Assembly: GCA_030606285.1 (NCBI GenBank) | Contig: JAUWGS010000002.1 | Location: 1 to 64,000, forward strand | Direction of reading: 5' to 3' | Length of the DNA: 64,000 bases | DNA from: Planctomycetales bacterium | GTDB lineage: Bacteria > 4484-113 | In this document: one piece after another, positions 9,627-17,694 of the stretch | Layout of the letters: each line of letters starts with the position of its first letter | Numbering within the stretch: the stretch's first letter is position 1 | Program-made: the position numbers and the translations under genes | Notes under the pieces: model-generated | The model's database searches: none | The model's input: the letters and a program-made list of their open reading frames with translations, nothing else | What the model was told of the DNA's origin: nothing

Positions 9627-10034
9627 CTAATCCTTGAATAGGTTCTTCCGCCGGTCCTTCAGATCGAAGCGTATGCGGATGTCCGGCTCCTCGCCTTCGC
9701 CCACAGTGATCTCGTCCACAGCTCTTTTCTCGAGCACGTGGAAAAGGGGCACGCTTTCCACCTTGGTGAAGGTGTGGGACGGATCGGTGATGCTGATGTT
9801 CAGATTCTCCTGCGTCTCGTTCCAGCGGACCGTAATCGCGCCTTTCAGCCCCTTGCACCGGTTGGCAACCAGCAGGAACGTTTCTCCGATGCTGTCCTTG
9901 AGATCGTCAATTTCGTCCATAGTGAAGCCAAGACCCGTTGCCAAGCCCGAAACGAGTAGCCTTAGCGGAAAACGCATTTCCTCATCAGGCGGGAGCTTAA
10001 GCTCCAGGTTAACTAGCTTCCGAATATTCTCCAT
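9627..10034 (-). CDS. RsbW-type anti-sigma factor (HATPase)
   Basis: A 135-residue single-domain GHKL ATPase of the RsbW/SpoIIAB type. Visible are the short N-box stretch IGETFLLVANRCKG, with the E and N expected for Mg-ATP binding, and a degenerate G1 box (SITDPSHTF in place of D-x-G-x-G). In the family such proteins bind the sigma factor and phosphorylate an RsbV antagonist. The ATG at 10034 is chosen because GGTGATC sits 3 nt upstream; an in-frame GTG at 10043 has no ribosome binding site. It lies just upstream of the sigma gene on the same strand. No RsbV/STAS gene is visible in the window. Confidence 0.8.
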   Translation of the reverse strand: MENIRKLVNLELKLPPDEEMRFPLRLLVSGLATGLGFTMDEIDDLKDSIGETFLLVANRCKGLKGAITVRWNETQENLNISITDPSHTFTKVESVPLFHVLEKRAVDEITVGEGEEPDIRIRFDLKDRRKNLFKD

Positions 10035-10122
10035 AATGATCACCGAATGATTTCGTTCGCTTAGATTCTACCCACAATTCAGGCCTTCTAAGCGCTCTGA
10101 AGGCTGTCTGAGAACTGCTATT

Positions 10123-10521
10123 CTACGTGTTCTGCGGGCTTTGCTTCGGAGTTAGCACCAGGATAATCAGGTAGCCCAGGAGCGGCCCCAGCGTGTTTGC
10201 TAGCAGGTCAAAGAGGTTGCAGCTTCGCGTCGGTATCCAGATCTGGACTATCTCGGTCAGCGCACCGAACGCCATTACCGGCCAAATGGTGCGGGCGTAT
10301 GCGGCGAATGAAATCTCTTTGCCGCGGAATACGCCGATGAAGTAGGCAAAGCCGATGAGGATGAAGCCGCCCAGATGCTTGAGCGTGTCCAGCCAGTAGC
10401 CCCAGAAGAAAAAGGACATCGTCCCGCGGTGACTGCCGGTCTTCATCTGCAGGGACAGTGCGAGCAGCATCCCGATGATGGCCACGGCAAGAAACAGCGG
10501 GCGGTAAAACCGGATTCTCAC
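10123..10521 (-). CDS. VanZ-like family membrane protein
   Basis: A 132-residue protein with four hydrophobic segments (FYRPLFLAVAIIGMLLAL, LGGFILIGFAYFIGVF, WPVMAFGALTEIVQIWIP, LLGYLIILVLT). It has the VanZ pattern: K-H-x-x-x-F/G-G-F in the second segment, E-x-x-Q in the third, then R-x-x-N/x-D-x-x-x-N-x-x-G (RSCNLFDLLANTLGPLLGY). VanZ itself gives low-level teicoplanin resistance, but most homologues have no known role. The ATG overlaps the tadA stop codon by 4 bp, so the two genes are co-transcribed. Confidence 0.75.
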   Translation of the reverse strand: MRIRFYRPLFLAVAIIGMLLALSLQMKTGSHRGTMSFFFWGYWLDTLKHLGGFILIGFAYFIGVFRGKEISFAAYARTIWPVMAFGALTEIVQIWIPTRSCNLFDLLANTLGPLLGYLIILVLTPKQSPQNT

Positions 10522-10985
10522 TCGGCATCCTCCGCGCGCAGTCGCTCGAAGAACTCAGCCAGCAGGCCTTTCGCTTCTTCCGCTCGGAGCCCGCCATGGA
10601 AGCTCACCTTGCGGAACCGCTCGTGTCCTTCCAGCGAAAAGCGCGAAGACACGGCGCCGAACTTCGGCTCGTCGGTCCCGTAGTATACGTCGGCGATGCG
10701 CGCGAGAAGCATGGCGCCCAGGCACATCAAGCACGGCTCGACGGTTACGAACAGCCGCGCACCTTCGAGCCGGTGGTCGCCGAACTTCGCTGTGGCTTCG
10801 CGCAGCGCGACCATCTCCGCGTGTGCGGTGGGATCGGAGTCGCGGACGGTGCGGTTGGCGCCGCGCCCGATGACTTCGCCGTTCAGCTCAATGACGCAGC
10901 CCACCGGCACCTCTCTTGCCGCCATCGCTCCTCGCGCCAGCTCAATAGCCTCCCCCATGAGTTCTTCTTCCCGTGCAGTAAACAC
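10518..10985 (-). CDS. tadA: tRNA-specific adenosine deaminase
   Basis: TadA converts adenosine 34 of tRNA-Arg(ACG) to inosine. The zinc-dependent cytidine-deaminase fold is marked by HAEMVAL (His ligand and catalytic Glu) and PCLMCLGAM (two Cys ligands), with the family motif REVPVGCVI near the N-terminus and FGA downstream. The GTG at 10985 is preferred: it lies 7 nt after a TATAAT on this strand (10993-10998) and gives the usual TadA N-terminus (FTAREEELMGEAIELARGAM). An upstream ATG would precede the probable transcription start. 155 residues, normal length. Confidence 0.92.
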   Translation of the reverse strand: MFTAREEELMGEAIELARGAMAAREVPVGCVIELNGEVIGRGANRTVRDSDPTAHAEMVALREATAKFGDHRLEGARLFVTVEPCLMCLGAMLLARIADVYYGTDEPKFGAVSSRFSLEGHERFRKVSFHGGLRAEEAKGLLAEFFERLRAEDAE

Positions 10986-10992
10986 GGCCGAG

Positions 10993-11024
10993 ATTATACA
11001 CCGCTTCAAGCGCGATGCTACAAT
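10993..11024. promoter_or_regulatory. Divergent -10 boxes for tadA and the phosphoribosyltransferase
   Basis: On the minus strand TATAAT at 10993-10998 ends 7 nt before the tadA GTG. On the plus strand TACAAT at 11019-11024 ends 6 nt before the ATG at 11031. Neither gene has a ribosome binding site, so both transcripts look leaderless. The two start codons are only 45 bp apart. Confidence 0.55.
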
Positions 11025-11030
11025 GAAGCT

Positions 11031-11669
11031 ATGCTGTTGGCGAACCGAGCAGAGGCGGGGCGGAAGCTGGCTGAAGAGCTTAGGCCGCTAATAGGGGACT
11101 GGCCTGACCCGATTATCCTTGCGCTACCGCGCGGCGGTATCGAGGTGGGCGCGGAGATTGCTCAGGCACTCGACATTCAGATGACGGTCTTCATCGTGCG
11201 CAAAATCGGCGCGCCCGGAAATCCCGAATACGCCATCGGCGCTGTGGCGGAGACGGGAACGGTCGTAGTCTCAGATGTGACACTGGCTGATGAGCGCTAC
11301 CTGCAGCGCACAAGAGACGCCGAGCTCAAGCGCATCGCACGGTACAAAGAGCTTTACCGGAATGCCGAGGAGCTTCCGCCGCTTGACGGGCGGACGCTCA
11401 TATTCGTGGATGACGGCGTGGCAACCGGCGCGACATTGAAAGCCGCGCTGAAGGTCTTTCGCCAGCCGGATGCGCCAAAGCCGGCGAAACTGGTAGTGGC
11501 GATTGCGGTTGCGCCGGCTCAGTCCGCGCACGAAATCACCAGGCTTGCGGATGAAGCGATATTCCTGCACACGCCGGCGCTCTTTTTCGCCGTCTCGCAA
11601 TTCTACGATGACTTCAGCGACCAGCCGGACGATGTCCTGCGCAAGCTATTGGGGCTGGGGGAAGACTGA
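11031..11669 (+). CDS. Phosphoribosyltransferase-domain protein
   Basis: A 212-residue type I phosphoribosyltransferase fold. The N-terminus ILALPRGGIEVGAEIAQAL holds the pyrophosphate loop; the PRPP-binding motif is FVDDGVATGATLKAAL (V-D-D-G-x-A-T-G) near residue 128. The central stretch RKIGAPGNPEYAIGAVAE marks the subfamily often annotated as predicted phosphoribosyltransferases of unknown substrate, sometimes fused to hydrolase domains. The ATG at 11031 follows TACAAT by 6 nt; a much longer open frame upstream runs antisense to tadA and is not real. It converges with the PP2C gene, with 12 bp between them. Confidence 0.8.
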   Translation: MLLANRAEAGRKLAEELRPLIGDWPDPIILALPRGGIEVGAEIAQALDIQMTVFIVRKIGAPGNPEYAIGAVAETGTVVVSDVTLADERYLQRTRDAELKRIARYKELYRNAEELPPLDGRTLIFVDDGVATGATLKAALKVFRQPDAPKPAKLVVAIAVAPAQSAHEITRLADEAIFLHTPALFFAVSQFYDDFSDQPDDVLRKLLGLGED

Positions 11670-11681
11670 AGGACGAGCCGC

Positions 11682-13892
11682 CTACTCCAGCGGGCAGATA
11701 AACAGCAGGCCCTTCTCAATCTTCTTAATCTGCACGTCCGGGACCTTGTTCTTCACCATCTGCAAAGCGCCGGGAGGAAGCTGCTTTTCCAGCGGCGGGA
11801 CTGCGCTGTCGATCTCCAGGAGGTTTTCTTCGGCTAGATAGAGATTGGCGTCGAGCAGCGTTAGGTTGAATTTCTTTGGCTGGAAGTCTATGGAGACGAA
11901 AACACGCGGCGGAAGCCCGTCGTCGCGTTTGCGCGCCAGCAGCGCCAGTGCGGTCTCTTCAAGGACTGCCATCAGGCGTCCCAGAGCAACGCCGGGGAGG
12001 TTCATCCCCAGGTTGAGCCGCCCCACCTTGCGGATGAGCTTGAGCGTCTGGTCCATGTTGTTGAGGTAATGGCCCACCTTGGGCGCCGACGAATACGACA
12101 GGCTCAAGAATACCTCGTCGTCATCCGGCGTCGATCCGCGCCGCATCCGGCGAAGGTTCCACAGCACGAATTGGTGGAAGATGGGGTGCGGCAGGTTGGA
12201 AAAGCGGCTGATGAGCGTGTGAAGGTCGCTTTCGGAGAACTTGCTGGGCGCGGGGAATTCCGAGAGCAGCCCGTCGGTGTAGAGTGCGAGCTTGTCGCCC
12301 GGAGCCAGCTTCAGCCACTGGCGGCTGACCTGGGCTTCCTCGTCCAGGTCGAACAGCCCAACGGGCGGGACAGTGTTATCCAGGGCTGTCAGCATCCCGC
12401 TGCTGTTCTGGTAGAGGATGGGGCGTGGATGGGAGCAGTTGACGTACTCCATTGCGCCAGTCGCGTTATGTATCCTGCCGATGAAGAAGGTGGCGTAGTA
12501 ACCCAGATCCTTGAAGTTCACCGTCCAGAAGTCGTTCAGGGTCAGTACGACCGCCTCGACCGTCGGAGCGCGGGTCAGCATATTGTCCACGAACGAGAAG
12601 GTGGATGTGGATATCAGCGCCGAGCTGATGCCGTGCCCACTAACGTCGCCGACGATGATGTACGAGTACTCGCCCGACAGCCGCAGCAGCACGATATCGC
12701 CGCCTATGCTGTGATGGGCGCGGAAGTGGAGCGTGCTGTCGAGGTTGGGCGACACGAAGTCCATCGGGACGTTCATGTTCAGTATCTGCTCGGACACGCG
12801 TAGGTCCTGCTCCATCTGCGCCTGATACGTCTCAAGCTGCTGCGAGTAGTTCTTCAGGATCTCGTAGTCGTTGGCGCGCATTATCGCGCTGGCCAGCTCG
12901 TTGGCGAGCGTGTTCATCGACTCGATGTCGAACTCGTCGAAGCTGTTAGTTTCGTTGGCCTGCGCGTTGAGAACGCCCAGGACGTTGTCGCCCTGCAGAA
13001 TCGGCACTGCCAGCTCGGAAAGTGCCTGGACGGGTCCGGGGAACTCAGGCCTGTACTCCGGATCGGTGCGCGTATCCCGCGCGTAGTACGTTTTGTGGGT
13101 GCGGTAGGCGTGTCCCGTACAGCCTTCCTGAGTGTCCAGCGACATCGGAAGCGAAATCCTGTCCTCGAACTTGCCCGCGACCGCACGCAGGTCCAGGATA
13201 TCCTTTTCCTGGTCGTAGATGAATATGTATACGTTGTAGTAGTGGAAGTAGTTTCTGAGCAGGCGCGCCGTCGAGTCCAGGAGGTCGTCCAGGTTCAGGC
13301 TCATCAGGGCTTTCTCGGTGATCTGGTGCAGTAGTCGCATCTGCAGCAGGCGCTTGTCCTGGATGGGATCACGGCTCAGGGCGCTGACGGCGAGCGCTAT
13401 TAGCGGCAGGCAACCCTCGAGTAGCTCTATGGAGCTGTCCGGAGCTGGGGGCTCGTCTGATTCCAGCAGCAGGACTCCCAGCATCTGCGTGCCCAGGAAC
13501 AGCGGCGCCAGATAAGCGGTCTTAGTGGTTTTGCTCAGGATGCCGAAGCTCCCCAGTTGATCGGGAACTTCGCTGCCCGAAAAAGTCATCACGCGCCGGG
13601 AGAGCTTTGAGAAGGGGTTGTGGCCAGTCTTATCGTCTAGGCTGATTGTGTGTCCTTCTGCCAGTGATGGTGAATGCTCGCCGATGAGGTTCAAGCACTG
13701 AATGCAGTGCTCGGACGTGTTGTGGATCCAGAAGCTCATACCGCGGGTTTCCAGGCGGCTTTCTGCGACCCCGAAAAGCACCTCGAATAAGGTGTCCAGA
13801 TCCTGGGACTTGCCGAGAGAAGTCAGCGCTTCGGCAACGAATGCGGCAAGATCTGCATCTGTTTTCTCGCTGCCCATAACACCATCAGCCAT
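11682..13892 (-). CDS. GAF-GAF-PP2C (SpoIIE/RsbU-type) phosphatase with C-terminal HATPase-like domain
   Basis: A 736-residue signalling protein. GAF domains span about 20-165 and 190-345 (the second with GCTGHAYRTHKTYYARD and VPILQGDNVLGVLNAQ), then a coiled coil (~345-375), then a SpoIIE-type PP2C domain (~385-575) with metal-binding motifs IGGDIV, VGDVSGHG and LYTDGLL...DDDE. Residues ~614-736 resemble an RsbW-type HATPase (LNLGMNLPGVALGRLMAVLEETALALL) but lack clear ATP-lid glycines. In the family, such phosphatases dephosphorylate an RsbV antagonist to free SigB. A TAGAAT box 6 nt before the ATG and no ribosome binding site suggest a leaderless mRNA. Confidence 0.88.
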   Translation of the reverse strand: MADGVMGSEKTDADLAAFVAEALTSLGKSQDLDTLFEVLFGVAESRLETRGMSFWIHNTSEHCIQCLNLIGEHSPSLAEGHTISLDDKTGHNPFSKLSRRVMTFSGSEVPDQLGSFGILSKTTKTAYLAPLFLGTQMLGVLLLESDEPPAPDSSIELLEGCLPLIALAVSALSRDPIQDKRLLQMRLLHQITEKALMSLNLDDLLDSTARLLRNYFHYYNVYIFIYDQEKDILDLRAVAGKFEDRISLPMSLDTQEGCTGHAYRTHKTYYARDTRTDPEYRPEFPGPVQALSELAVPILQGDNVLGVLNAQANETNSFDEFDIESMNTLANELASAIMRANDYEILKNYSQQLETYQAQMEQDLRVSEQILNMNVPMDFVSPNLDSTLHFRAHHSIGGDIVLLRLSGEYSYIIVGDVSGHGISSALISTSTFSFVDNMLTRAPTVEAVVLTLNDFWTVNFKDLGYYATFFIGRIHNATGAMEYVNCSHPRPILYQNSSGMLTALDNTVPPVGLFDLDEEAQVSRQWLKLAPGDKLALYTDGLLSEFPAPSKFSESDLHTLISRFSNLPHPIFHQFVLWNLRRMRRGSTPDDDEVFLSLSYSSAPKVGHYLNNMDQTLKLIRKVGRLNLGMNLPGVALGRLMAVLEETALALLARKRDDGLPPRVFVSIDFQPKKFNLTLLDANLYLAEENLLEIDSAVPPLEKQLPPGALQMVKNKVPDVQIKKIEKGLLFICPLE

Positions 13893-13950
13893 GTTTAGAT
13901 TCTAACACAGGCGGGCGCTTCCGGCGCTTCCGTTGGCCCCCAAGATGCCC

Positions 13951-13956
13951 TACAAT
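13951..13956 (+). promoter_or_regulatory. -10 box of the 13964 gene, leaderless start
   Basis: TACAAT ends 7 nt before the ATG at 13964. The best -35 candidate 17 nt upstream is TTCCGT. No ribosome binding site is present. Confidence 0.5.
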
Positions 13957-13963
13957 GTAGGAT

Positions 13964-15274
13964 ATGCTGATGCGCCGGGCGGTTCTTATCCTTACAGTCA
14001 TGCTGCTGCCGGTTGCGGCATGGGCTGCGGACGTCTACTACATTGAGGAGAACTTCGACGGAGATTCCGGCTATTTCTACGAGGGCAAGATGGGCGACAC
14101 CACTTTCACCCGCTATCCTGAGGACGGGTACTACGAGATTGACGCGATGCAGAGCAAAAAAGGATCACTTGCCGCCCTCACGGTTGCCTTCGAAAGTTAC
14201 ACAGCCTCAGTGGACCTGCAGTTTTACGACTCCATCGTGTCAGATGAAATCTATGCGGGGTTGATCTTCCATTACCAGGAAGACCCGTCCGGACGCGCAT
14301 CCTTCTACTTGTTCACGGTATTCCCCGATGGCTACTTTTGCGTCTGGCTGGTGGACCGGGAAAACCGGCGCACGTACGCTTACCGTCTTACGCAAACACC
14401 GCTGGTCAATCCCGCCGGTCCGAACTCGCTCAAAATCATAGCCGAGGGCACGCGCTTCGAGCTTTATCTAAACGGGATGCTCCTCGACAGTTTCAGGGAC
14501 ACTTCGCTTGGCCGAGGCGGCGTCGGGATGTTCGCCTCGGCGGGGACGCGCGCCCGCTTCCGCGCCTTCCGCTGGCGAATCCGGGAGGAGGAATACGAAG
14601 CCCGGATGGAAGAGGGTGGAGTCTTCGGCTTCGTGCAAAAACACGAGCTACCGGCGGCGTTCAGGGACGACTTTACGCGCAAGCGCTGGCTTGAAGGGGG
14701 GTTTGCCGGAGCGCGCTTCAGTTACAGCGAAGGGCGTTATGCAATCGACAACACGAAGGGCGACACGATGGCCGTGAGCTACCGCACCGAACCGGTGGCG
14801 AAAGCTGGCTTTCTCACGGCGGTGGTTGCGAGCGTCGAAGGCGAGAAAGGAAACGGTTACGGAATCGCCTTCCGCTTCAACGTGCAGGACGAACAGCCGT
14901 CCTACTACGCCTTCATCGTTGCGCGCGACGGGACTTACAAGCTCTTCAAGAACCAGGACGGCGTTGCGACTCCGCTCTGTGACTGGCTGGAGATACCGTT
15001 TGACGTGGATTTCGGCCGGCCGCAGCTTCTCGGAGTGGCATACGTTGAAGAACCGGATGGCGCGCTGTGCATATTCCCGGGGCTGAACGGTCGGCCGCTT
15101 ATGGCTTTCGTGGACACGATGCCCCTGGAGGCCGGGGGATTCGCGATGATTGTCGCGCCGAGGCTTAATGTGGCGGTAAGCGAGATCCGCCTTGTGGATT
15201 TCGCCGGTAACGAGCAACTCGCGCTGGAAACGCTCAGTGCTGCATACCGGGAGGAGGATGAGAATGCGGGCTAA
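13964..15274 (+). CDS. Exported protein with two concanavalin-like beta-sandwich domains
   Basis: A 436-residue protein with a classic signal peptide (MRRAVLILTVMLLPVAAWAA). Two homologous halves follow: ~25-210 (NFDGDSGYFYEGK..., GLIFHYQEDPSGRASFYLFTV..., LKIIAEGTRFELYLNGMLLD) and ~225-420 (FTRKRWLEGGFAG..., YGIAFRFN...PSYYAFIVARDG). The pattern of F-x-F-x-V and a short Asn-Gly turn matches LamG/concanavalin-like lectin or DUF1080-type folds, which bind or cleave glycans; this is inference. No catalytic residues can be named. Its end overlaps the cyclophilin gene by 11 bp. Confidence 0.75.
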   Translation: MLMRRAVLILTVMLLPVAAWAADVYYIEENFDGDSGYFYEGKMGDTTFTRYPEDGYYEIDAMQSKKGSLAALTVAFESYTASVDLQFYDSIVSDEIYAGLIFHYQEDPSGRASFYLFTVFPDGYFCVWLVDRENRRTYAYRLTQTPLVNPAGPNSLKIIAEGTRFELYLNGMLLDSFRDTSLGRGGVGMFASAGTRARFRAFRWRIREEEYEARMEEGGVFGFVQKHELPAAFRDDFTRKRWLEGGFAGARFSYSEGRYAIDNTKGDTMAVSYRTEPVAKAGFLTAVVASVEGEKGNGYGIAFRFNVQDEQPSYYAFIVARDGTYKLFKNQDGVATPLCDWLEIPFDVDFGRPQLLGVAYVEEPDGALCIFPGLNGRPLMAFVDTMPLEAGGFAMIVAPRLNVAVSEIRLVDFAGNEQLALETLSAAYREEDENAG

Positions 15275-15860
15275 GTGGCTACTGCTGGGATTCGCAGTTG
15301 TAGCGGCTCTTGTGCCGCCTGTTGTCGCCAAGGCTGAAGGGTTGTCGAGCGGCGCGGAAAGGCTGCTCGGCGTCGAAGAGCTGGGCGGCGAAGACATGGA
15401 GAGCGTCCGCGTTAACATCGATACGGACAGGGGCAGCTTCCTCGTCGAGGTCTATCCTGATATTGCGCCGCTTTCTGCGCAGAATTTCATGCGCCTTGTC
15501 CTCGAGGGCTACTACGACGGCATAGTCGTGCACCGCGTGGTGGAGGGATTTGTAATGCAGGCGGGCCAGCCCACCGAGGAACAGCAGGACAAGCAGGAAT
15601 TGGATACCCGCATCCCTGACGAAGTGAACCGCGCGCATCACGACCCGGGCACCATTTCGTTCGCCAAGCTATACGACACCGAAACGGAGACTTACGTTCC
15701 GGATTCGGCCGGGGCGCAGTTTTTCGTCAACCTCGGCGACAACCGGCGCCTGGATGAGAATTTCACCGTTTTCGGCAAGGTCGTGTGGGGAATGGAGACC
15801 GTCCGCAAGATAGAAGTGGGAGACACAATCATCCGCGCTTACGTGGTGAACGTGCTGTGA
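15264..15860 (+). CDS. Exported cyclophilin-type peptidyl-prolyl isomerase
   Basis: Cyclophilins catalyse cis-trans isomerisation of proline peptide bonds. The 198-residue protein has a signal peptide (LLLGFAVVAALVPPVVAKA) and a cyclophilin domain from ~45 on: VNIDTDRGSFLVEVYPDIAP, AQNFMRLVLEGYYDGIVVHRVVEGFVMQ (the RVV...FVMQ active-site strand) and SAGAQFFVNLGDNRRLDENFTVFGKVVWGME. It acts outside the cytoplasm. The ATG at 15264 has GGGAGGAGG at proper distance; the ATG six bases upstream touches the Shine-Dalgarno sequence. It overlaps both neighbours (11 bp upstream; TGATG with scpB). Confidence 0.9.
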   Translation: MRAKWLLLGFAVVAALVPPVVAKAEGLSSGAERLLGVEELGGEDMESVRVNIDTDRGSFLVEVYPDIAPLSAQNFMRLVLEGYYDGIVVHRVVEGFVMQAGQPTEEQQDKQELDTRIPDEVNRAHHDPGTISFAKLYDTETETYVPDSAGAQFFVNLGDNRRLDENFTVFGKVVWGMETVRKIEVGDTIIRAYVVNVL

Positions 15861-16402
15861 TGGACGGTACTCCTTCCAACCGCCTGGCTGAGTTCGTAGC
15901 AGTTCTGTTTCGCGCGGGACGTGTCGTGCCTCTGGATAAACTGGTGGAGCACTTCGGCTGCAAAGCCCACGAGCTAGCTGTCACGGCGGAAGAGGCGAAC
16001 CAGCAGCTGGAGCCGCTTGGCCTGCAGGCTGGCTTCGTTGCCGGCGGCTATCGTCTGACCACGCGCCCCGAGGTGTACCATGCGTTGCGCGAGTTTTTCA
16101 CAGAGCTCCGCGAAGGCGGCATTTCGCCGCAGGGGATGGAAGTCCTGGCGATTGTGGCATACCGCCAGCCGGTGACCCGCACGAACGTTGAGGAGATAAG
16201 GCAGGTGAACTCGGAAAGCCCCCTGCGTTCACTGCTGCAGCGGCGGTTGATCAAGGTAAAGGGCCGGAGCGACCTCCCCGGACGCCCGTTCCTGTATGTG
16301 ACCACCGGTCGTTTCCTCGAAGTTTTCGGCCTGTCCACGCTGGATGACCTGCCGAAGATGGATCTGGACGAGCCCGCTCTCGGCGAGCGCGTCGGAATCT
16401 AG
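15860..16402 (+). CDS. scpB: Segregation and condensation protein B
   Basis: ScpB is the winged-helix (kite) subunit of the bacterial SMC-ScpAB condensin. The 180-residue protein shows the family pattern: an N-terminal winged helix (LAEFVAVLFRAGRVVPLDKL), a second one with QGMEVLAIVAYRQPVTRTNVEEIRQVNSE, then LLQRRLIKVKGRSDLPGRPFLYVTTGRFLEVFGL, which is diagnostic. The ATG overlaps the cyclophilin stop as TGATG. scpA and smc are not in the window. It converges with the peptidase gene with a 4-bp overlap. Confidence 0.93.
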   Translation: MDGTPSNRLAEFVAVLFRAGRVVPLDKLVEHFGCKAHELAVTAEEANQQLEPLGLQAGFVAGGYRLTTRPEVYHALREFFTELREGGISPQGMEVLAIVAYRQPVTRTNVEEIRQVNSESPLRSLLQRRLIKVKGRSDLPGRPFLYVTTGRFLEVFGLSTLDDLPKMDLDEPALGERVGI

Positions 16403-17685
16403 GCTCCTTCTTCGTCCCGCTCAGCGATGCGCACGGTTGTTCGCCGCTCAACGCCTCCGCGCAGATAGACGATTTCCGCCACATCCCCTGGCTTGAGGTC
16501 GCGCAGGATATCGGCCAGCGCCTGAAGGTCGTGCACCGGCCTGCGGTCAATATCGATGAGTATGTCGCCTTCCAGCAACCCGGCCTTCTCCGCCGGGCTT
16601 CCCGGAACGGTGCCTGAGATAGCCACACCTTCATCGACGTCGACGCTGAAATCGGGTATGACGCCGAGGAACCCGCGCTTGCCTCCGGTGGGGCGCGTCC
16701 GCTCGCCGAGGTCCACCCACTCGTAATCTGCCGGCGAGCCCAGGCCGTTCAGCACACGCCAGGTGAAATCCGCCACGCGTTCAAGGCCGGCGTAGTCGAT
16801 CCTGTCCGCGGTATCCGTCAGGCGTTCGTATTCCGCCGTGGCACCGCCGAAGAGAAAGATAAACGGCACCTGCTGCTGGTAAAACGCGAACTGATCGCTG
16901 GCTTCCCAGCCCTGCCGCATATGCTCTATGCCCAGGCCGGTAGCGGAAGCGATATCCTTCAGTCTCTTAAAGAACATCCCGGGATGCTCGTCCAGCAGGG
17001 CTGCAGCGTGGGCTACGAGCAGGTCGCGGCCGTTGAGTCCGCCCACCATATCCAGGTTGATGACCAGCGCGTTGTCCAGCGGTATGGGCGGATTCTCAGT
17101 GAACTCGTGCGCGCCGAGCAATCCCTGTTCCTCAGCGTCGAATAGCACAAAAACTACAGGATAGGGCGGTTGCTTTTCTGGCAGCGCTCGTCGTCTCGCG
17201 ATATCGAGCACAACTGCTACTCCGCTTGCGTTGTCGTTGGCGCCTGGGAAGTAGTACTGTCGCTCTCCGTCCTCGTCGGTGTACGATCCCATGTGGTCGT
17301 AGTGGGCGCACAGAATGAAGCAGCCATCTGCCACATCAGCGCTCTCAGTGCCCGGCAGCCACGCGACGATGTTGCGCGCTACGATTTCTTTCCCTTCATC
17401 TTCCGCTGGGGTAAGTGGGAAGTAGCGAAAATAGTGCGAGGCGCTGTCGCCAGGGCTTGTGCTTCCCAGCGGAAAGAGGCCCCAGCGCTGTAGCTCGTAG
17501 GCGATGAAGTCTGCGGCTGCGCGATGGCCCAGAGTACCTGTCCGGCGCCCGTTCATCGATGGGGACGCAAGCGTTTCTACTACTTCTGTAAGGTAAGTAC
17601 CGCCTTCCGCAGCCGCCGGTATGGCCGGTGCGACAGTGAGCATCACTGTCATGCTAAACAGAACTGAAGCGATTGCAGCGCGCAT
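16399..17685 (-). CDS. Exported M28-family aminopeptidase with PDZ domain
   Basis: M28 peptidases are di-zinc aminopeptidases. After a signal peptide (residues 1-26) the catalytic domain shows CAHYDHMG, GANDNASGVAVVLDIAR (bridging Asp), FDAEEQGLLGAHEF (catalytic Glu pair), INLDMVG and, near residue 290, the final His region replaced by DRIDYAG around TDTADRID. A PDZ domain (~345-425; GFLGVIPD..., VPGSPAEKAGLLEGDILIDIDRRPVHDLQ) follows and probably binds peptides or tethers a partner. TAGGAGG precedes the ATG by 5 nt and contains the stop of the upstream membrane-protein gene, so the two are co-translated. Confidence 0.88.
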   Translation of the reverse strand: MRAAIASVLFSMTVMLTVAPAIPAAAEGGTYLTEVVETLASPSMNGRRTGTLGHRAAADFIAYELQRWGLFPLGSTSPGDSASHYFRYFPLTPAEDEGKEIVARNIVAWLPGTESADVADGCFILCAHYDHMGSYTDEDGERQYYFPGANDNASGVAVVLDIARRRALPEKQPPYPVVFVLFDAEEQGLLGAHEFTENPPIPLDNALVINLDMVGGLNGRDLLVAHAAALLDEHPGMFFKRLKDIASATGLGIEHMRQGWEASDQFAFYQQQVPFIFLFGGATAEYERLTDTADRIDYAGLERVADFTWRVLNGLGSPADYEWVDLGERTRPTGGKRGFLGVIPDFSVDVDEGVAISGTVPGSPAEKAGLLEGDILIDIDRRPVHDLQALADILRDLKPGDVAEIVYLRGGVERRTTVRIAERDEEGA

Positions 17686-17694
17686 GGAATCCTC

